From positions 1 through 9,125 of the forward strand of contig JAITNA010000184.1 of NCBI GenBank assembly GCA_031290715.1: a stretch of DNA of 9,125 nt, given 5' to 3'. The notes under the pieces were generated by a model. That model saw only the letters and a list, made by a program, of their open reading frames with translations, was not told the DNA's origin and did no database searches. The position numbers were made by a program, and so were the translations under genes. Below are positions 7,215-9,125 of the stretch, in pieces (positions within the stretch are counted from its first letter, which is position 1; each line of letters opens with the position of its first letter). The stretch comes from Eubacteriales Family XIII. Incertae Sedis bacterium. GTDB lineage: Bacteria; Bacillota; Clostridia; Peptostreptococcales; Anaerovoracaceae.

Positions 7215-7231
7215 TTTCACAAAGGTTTCAC
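7215..7231 (-). promoter_or_regulatory. GTGAAA-N5-GTGAAA direct repeat upstream of the M23 gene
   Basis: Two identical hexamers (7226-7231 and 7215-7220, read on the minus strand) are 11 bases apart, one helical turn. This is the spacing used by OmpR/PhoB-family regulators. It lies 14 bases upstream of the candidate -35 box, a usual activator position. The hexamer is not the WalR consensus. Confidence 0.3.
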
Positions 7232-7249
7232 CGCGCCACCACAATGCCC

Positions 7250-7351
7250 GTGTGTCAGGGGACGCTTCAGGGGACGCATCACTCGACACACCGCGGAGGG
7301 CTATGATCAGCTTGTTTCTTATCTGAAAAGCCGGGGACAGAAGCGGGGACA
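7250..7351. repeat. Two pairs of GGGGAC repeats with inverted GTGTGTC ends
   Basis: CAGGGGACGC occurs at 7256-7265 and 7268-7277, and CGGGGACA at 7332-7339 and 7344-7351; each pair has a 12-base period. The first pair is enclosed by the 7-base inverted repeat GTGTGTC (7250-7256) / GACACAC (7285-7291). Doublets of this kind are seen in bacterial genomes as small interspersed elements, sometimes beside IS200-like transposase genes; that link is from memory and no transposase is present here. Confidence 0.45.
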
Positions 7352-7498
7352 TTTGGTCAGCTTCGCGGACAATAGAAAGTCGCCGCGGGAAGGGCGCACT
7401 TTTCCGCACGAAAGCTGCGAAATCACAGAAGCCGTCGCCGCTTACCGCGACAAGGAGTAATGCCATGCGCAGAGCAGTGAAACATCTTGGGCAAATTT

Positions 7499-8593
7499 TC
7501 ACAGATAATGTTTTTGCAGATACTCACGAAGAAGCGGCATTGAAAACTGCACTTTACCGCGGCCGTATTCTTCTATAACCCCCTGTCGGATCAAGCGCAA
7601 ACGATACTGGCTTGCCGTCGCCGCAGTCACATTCATCCGGTTTGCGATACTGCTCATTCTGCTTTCATCCGCATCCGGAAGCATGGCGATCAAAAACAAC
7701 AGGTCTTTTTCGGAAAGATCTTTCACCGTGGTATCAAGTATCATCCGATCCATGTACTCTCCGGCGCTATCGATTCCTGAAACAGCGTCGTTATATTTGA
7801 TATTCTTTTTATCAGGTGATTGGCGCCACATATGATATCCGACCAATTGGATGAGAAAGGGGAATCCCCGCGAATAATTCGCGGCTGTTTCGAGTGCGTC
7901 GTCGTCGATCGTCCGACCGGTAGCCATGATGGTTTTTTTTAAGGCGCTCGTTACGTCCGAAATGGGGATCGCGTTTAGTTGATGTTGAAACGCGCGCCTG
8001 ACGAAGGATATATTTTTATCTTGAAACATCTGCAGTGTCTTGCCCGGCAGACCCGCCATCAGGAGCGCCACCTCCCGTTTTTCGGTAACAAAATGCTGAA
8101 AGTCCCTGACCAATGAAATCAATTCGTCATGCCTCACATCAATTTCATCAACAGTGATCAGCAGCCCTATCCGATATTCCGCGAGAAGTTCCATTATTTC
8201 TGCCATCCGGAAGCGCCAAGAAGGCGTCTTTTCGGTTTTCGCTTCTATGCTGAAACCGATGCCAAAAGCGTGCATTTCCTTTAAGCGCGTTTTCGCTTTG
8301 GCGGGCAAAAACTCCTTCCCGTTTTTCTGTGTTTGCTCTAAGATACTGTCAAGCATACCCTCCGAGGCCGTCACGCGCGCGGAAATCCAATTGGCTTTGC
8401 CCGCTTCATTCGCTATCTTTGTAAGCAGCACAGTCTTGCCGCTGCCGCGCGGGCCGATCAAAATTGTCGCGCGGTTTGGATCCCCCGGTCCATTTTCAAG
8501 CCCCCTTAGGATGTCCTCGATAATCTGCTCCCGTCCCGCGAGAAAGAGCGGCTCACTGCCGAATGCCGGGGTGAAAGGGTTTTGTAATACCAT
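7499..8593 (-). CDS. AAA+ ATPase with C-terminal winged helix (AAA_16/Orc1-Cdc6-like), function unknown
   Basis: This 364-residue protein starts NPFTPAFGSEP..LAGRE, the signature opening of a widespread group of stand-alone bacterial ATP-binding proteins. It has Walker A GPRGSGKT (47-54), Walker B LLITVDEID (144-152) with Asp149-Glu150, a candidate arginine finger in SFVRRAF (196-202), and SRGFPFLIQLVGYHMW (241-256), typical of AAA_16/Orc-like lid domains. Residues about 292-345 form a winged helix (LSEKDLLFLIAMLP...MSSIANRMNVTAATASQYRLRLIRQGVIEEYGRGKVQF), so DNA binding is likely. AAGGAGG seven bases before the ATG at 8593 is a perfect ribosome binding site. It is visibly richer in A+T than the flanking genes, suggesting acquisition. 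Family members are not well characterised; a role in regulation, plasmid or phage biology, or defence cannot be chosen from sequence. Confidence 0.85.
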   Translation of the reverse strand: MVLQNPFTPAFGSEPLFLAGREQIIEDILRGLENGPGDPNRATILIGPRGSGKTVLLTKIANEAGKANWISARVTASEGMLDSILEQTQKNGKEFLPAKAKTRLKEMHAFGIGFSIEAKTEKTPSWRFRMAEIMELLAEYRIGLLITVDEIDVRHDELISLVRDFQHFVTEKREVALLMAGLPGKTLQMFQDKNISFVRRAFQHQLNAIPISDVTSALKKTIMATGRTIDDDALETAANYSRGFPFLIQLVGYHMWRQSPDKKNIKYNDAVSGIDSAGEYMDRMILDTTVKDLSEKDLLFLIAMLPDADESRMSSIANRMNVTAATASQYRLRLIRQGVIEEYGRGKVQFSMPLLREYLQKHYL

Positions 8594-8620
8594 GCAAACG
8601 CCTCCTTATAAGCCTCGTGC

Positions 8621-8680
8621 GGGCAAACAAGTTTTAACAAGAACAAACAAGTTTTAGCAAGAGCAAACAACTTTTAGTAA
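8621..8680. repeat. Three tandem 20-bp repeats in the leader of the AAA+ ATPase gene
   Basis: Units at 8621-8640, 8641-8660 and 8661-8680 follow the consensus GRRCAAACAASTTTTARYAA. They are gap-free and differ at only a few positions. Each has a core AAACAAGTTT (AAACAACTTT in the third), a near-perfect palindrome AAAC-NN-GTTT on the minus strand. The 20-base period is about two helical turns, placing all cores on one face of the DNA. The array starts next to the -10 box and ends 27 bases before the ATG, so it is operator- or iteron-like. Confidence 0.9.
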
Positions 8681-8709
8681 TTATATCATACTGCTGCTCT
8701 TGAATGCAA
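8680..8709 (-). promoter_or_regulatory. Candidate promoter of the AAA+ ATPase gene
   Basis: On the minus strand a perfect TATAAT lies at 8680-8685 and TTGCAT at 8704-8709, with an 18-base spacer. The -35 is weak (TTG only). Transcription would start just inside the 20-bp repeat array, so all three repeats would lie in the first part of the transcript. Confidence 0.5.
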
Positions 8710-8731
8710 TTTTAACCGCTTTTTAACCGCG
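8710..8731. repeat. 11-bp tandem repeat TTTTAACCGC, two copies
   Basis: TTTTAACCGC occurs at 8710-8719 and again at 8721-8730, an 11-base period. It abuts the candidate -35 of the ATPase promoter and lies upstream of the promoter of the divergent activator gene, so a protein bound here could affect both. Confidence 0.6.
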
Positions 8732-8757
8732 TTGCGCTGGAATCCCGTTCGCCGATG

Positions 8758-8766
8758 TGGTATGAT
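8758..8766 (+). promoter_or_regulatory. Candidate extended -10 promoter for the dehydratase activator gene
   Basis: TGGTATGAT matches the extended -10 pattern TGnTATAAT with one change. A poor -35 (TGGAAT, 8738-8743) lies 17 bases upstream, as is usual for extended -10 promoters. Transcription would start near 8773, about 44 bases before the ATG at 8817. Confidence 0.4.
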
Positions 8767-8816
8767 GGGGCTCGGAAAGTTTTTCGGAATAGTTGAATCC
8801 ATCAAAAGGCAGGGGA

Positions 8817-9125
8817 ATGACGACAAAGGCGTGTGAAATACGTATCTGCAGCAAAACAGGCGGCACCGGCTCCGGCGACCCGGGCGAACAGCCGGTGCGC
8901 CGACTGTCCCTCGGGATTGATGTCGGGTCTACGACGGTGAAAGTCGTCGTGATGGACGGCCGGGAAATGCTTTTCTCCCGTTATGAGCGGCACCGGGCGG
9001 AGCAGTCGGAAATCGTCGGGCGCTTGCTTGCGGAAGCGGCCGGCATGTTTTCGGGCGCCGTGTTTCGGGCGGCGGTCTGCGGGTCGGGCGGCAGGCCCAT
9101 TGCGGACGCGATCGGGGCGCACTAT
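8817..9125 (+). CDS. N-terminus of a 2-hydroxyacyl-CoA dehydratase activator (BcrA/BadF/HgdC ASKHA ATPase), cut by window edge
   Basis: The 103 visible codons have no stop. After about 30 poorly conserved residues comes LSLGIDVGSTTVKVVVMDG (residues 30-48), the phosphate-1 loop of the ASKHA ATPase fold in the form typical of HgdC/BcrA/BadF activators. SRYERHRAEQSE and VCGSGGRPIADAIGAHY follow at the positions seen in this family. These iron-sulfur ATPases drive ATP-dependent electron transfer to 2-hydroxyacyl-CoA dehydratases or benzoyl-CoA reductases; the cluster-binding cysteines would lie beyond the edge. In many Clostridia the activator is fused to dehydratase-like domains in a very large protein, which cannot be judged here. 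AAAAGG with a 7-base spacing supports the ATG at 8817. The 30-residue leader before the fold is longer than usual, so a later start, for example a GTG near residue 27, is possible. Confidence 0.82.
   Translation, partial: MTTKACEIRICSKTGGTGSGDPGEQPVRRLSLGIDVGSTTVKVVVMDGREMLFSRYERHRAEQSEIVGRLLAEAAGMFSGAVFRAAVCGSGGRPIADAIGAHY

Larger units (their letters stand above)
7165..7498. other. 334-base region without a supported gene, between M23 peptidase and AAA+ ATPase
   Basis: No convincing coding sequence is seen; open frames on both strands overlap each other and resemble no family I know. The region contains a candidate M23 promoter with a palindrome, a GTGAAA-N5-GTGAAA direct repeat and two GGGGAC repeat pairs, each described separately. 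Downstream of the ATPase stop at 7499 there is no clear hairpin-plus-T-run terminator. Confidence 0.6.

Noticed and set aside
7146..7502. 118-codon minus-strand and 105-codon plus-strand (7143-7460) open frames in the gap
   Set aside because: They lie on opposite strands of the same DNA, cross the GGGGAC repeats, resemble no family I know, and lack convincing ribosome binding sites.
7465..7578. 37-codon plus-strand open frame preceded by AAGGAG
   Set aside because: The ribosome binding site is good, but most of the frame is antisense to the conserved winged-helix end of the ATPase gene and it has no recognisable features. Chance is more likely.
8802..9122. 106-codon minus-strand open frame at the right edge
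   Set aside because: It is antisense to the dehydratase activator, whose LGIDVGSTTVK motif is clear, and has no domain of its own.

Overview
The window looks like a chromosomal segment of a fairly G+C-rich Bacillota, probably class Clostridia. The evidence is a WalRK-type two-component system, a DivIC/FtsB-like division protein, an LtaS-type sulfatase, an M23 peptidase with LysM and G5 domains, and the start of a 2-hydroxyacyl-CoA dehydratase activator gene. No RNA gene, CRISPR array or complete insertion sequence is visible. Family assignments come from motifs read by eye, not from a database search.

Layout. Positions 1-7164 carry six genes on the minus strand, transcribed right to left: M23 peptidase (7164-5506), walR (5443-4745), walK (4719-3421), divIC-like (3338-2871), rsmA (2817-1960) and an LtaS-like gene (1963 to beyond position 1, so its C-terminus is missing). 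Gaps are short, and rsmA overlaps the LtaS-like gene by ATGA. Apart from rsmA, all are envelope or division genes: a wall hydrolase, the regulator pair that in other Bacillota controls wall hydrolases, a divisome protein and a polyglycerol-phosphate polymer synthase. The walHIJ genes that often follow walRK are absent. Candidate promoters lie before the M23 gene, before walR and before divIC.

Positions 7165-7498 are non-coding as far as can be seen. They hold two pairs of GGGGAC repeats, a perfect palindrome inside a candidate promoter, and a 6-N5-6 direct repeat of the type bound by OmpR-family regulators.

Positions 7499-8593 (minus) encode a lone AAA+ ATPase with a C-terminal winged helix, visibly richer in A+T than its neighbours and plausibly acquired. 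Its leader holds three exact-period 20-bp tandem repeats between a -10 box and a perfect Shine-Dalgarno. This is the most striking non-coding structure in the window and suggests autoregulation or an origin-like protein-binding array.

Positions 8594-8816 are a divergent promoter region. From 8817 (plus) a BcrA/BadF/HgdC-type acyl-CoA dehydratase activator begins and runs off the right edge.
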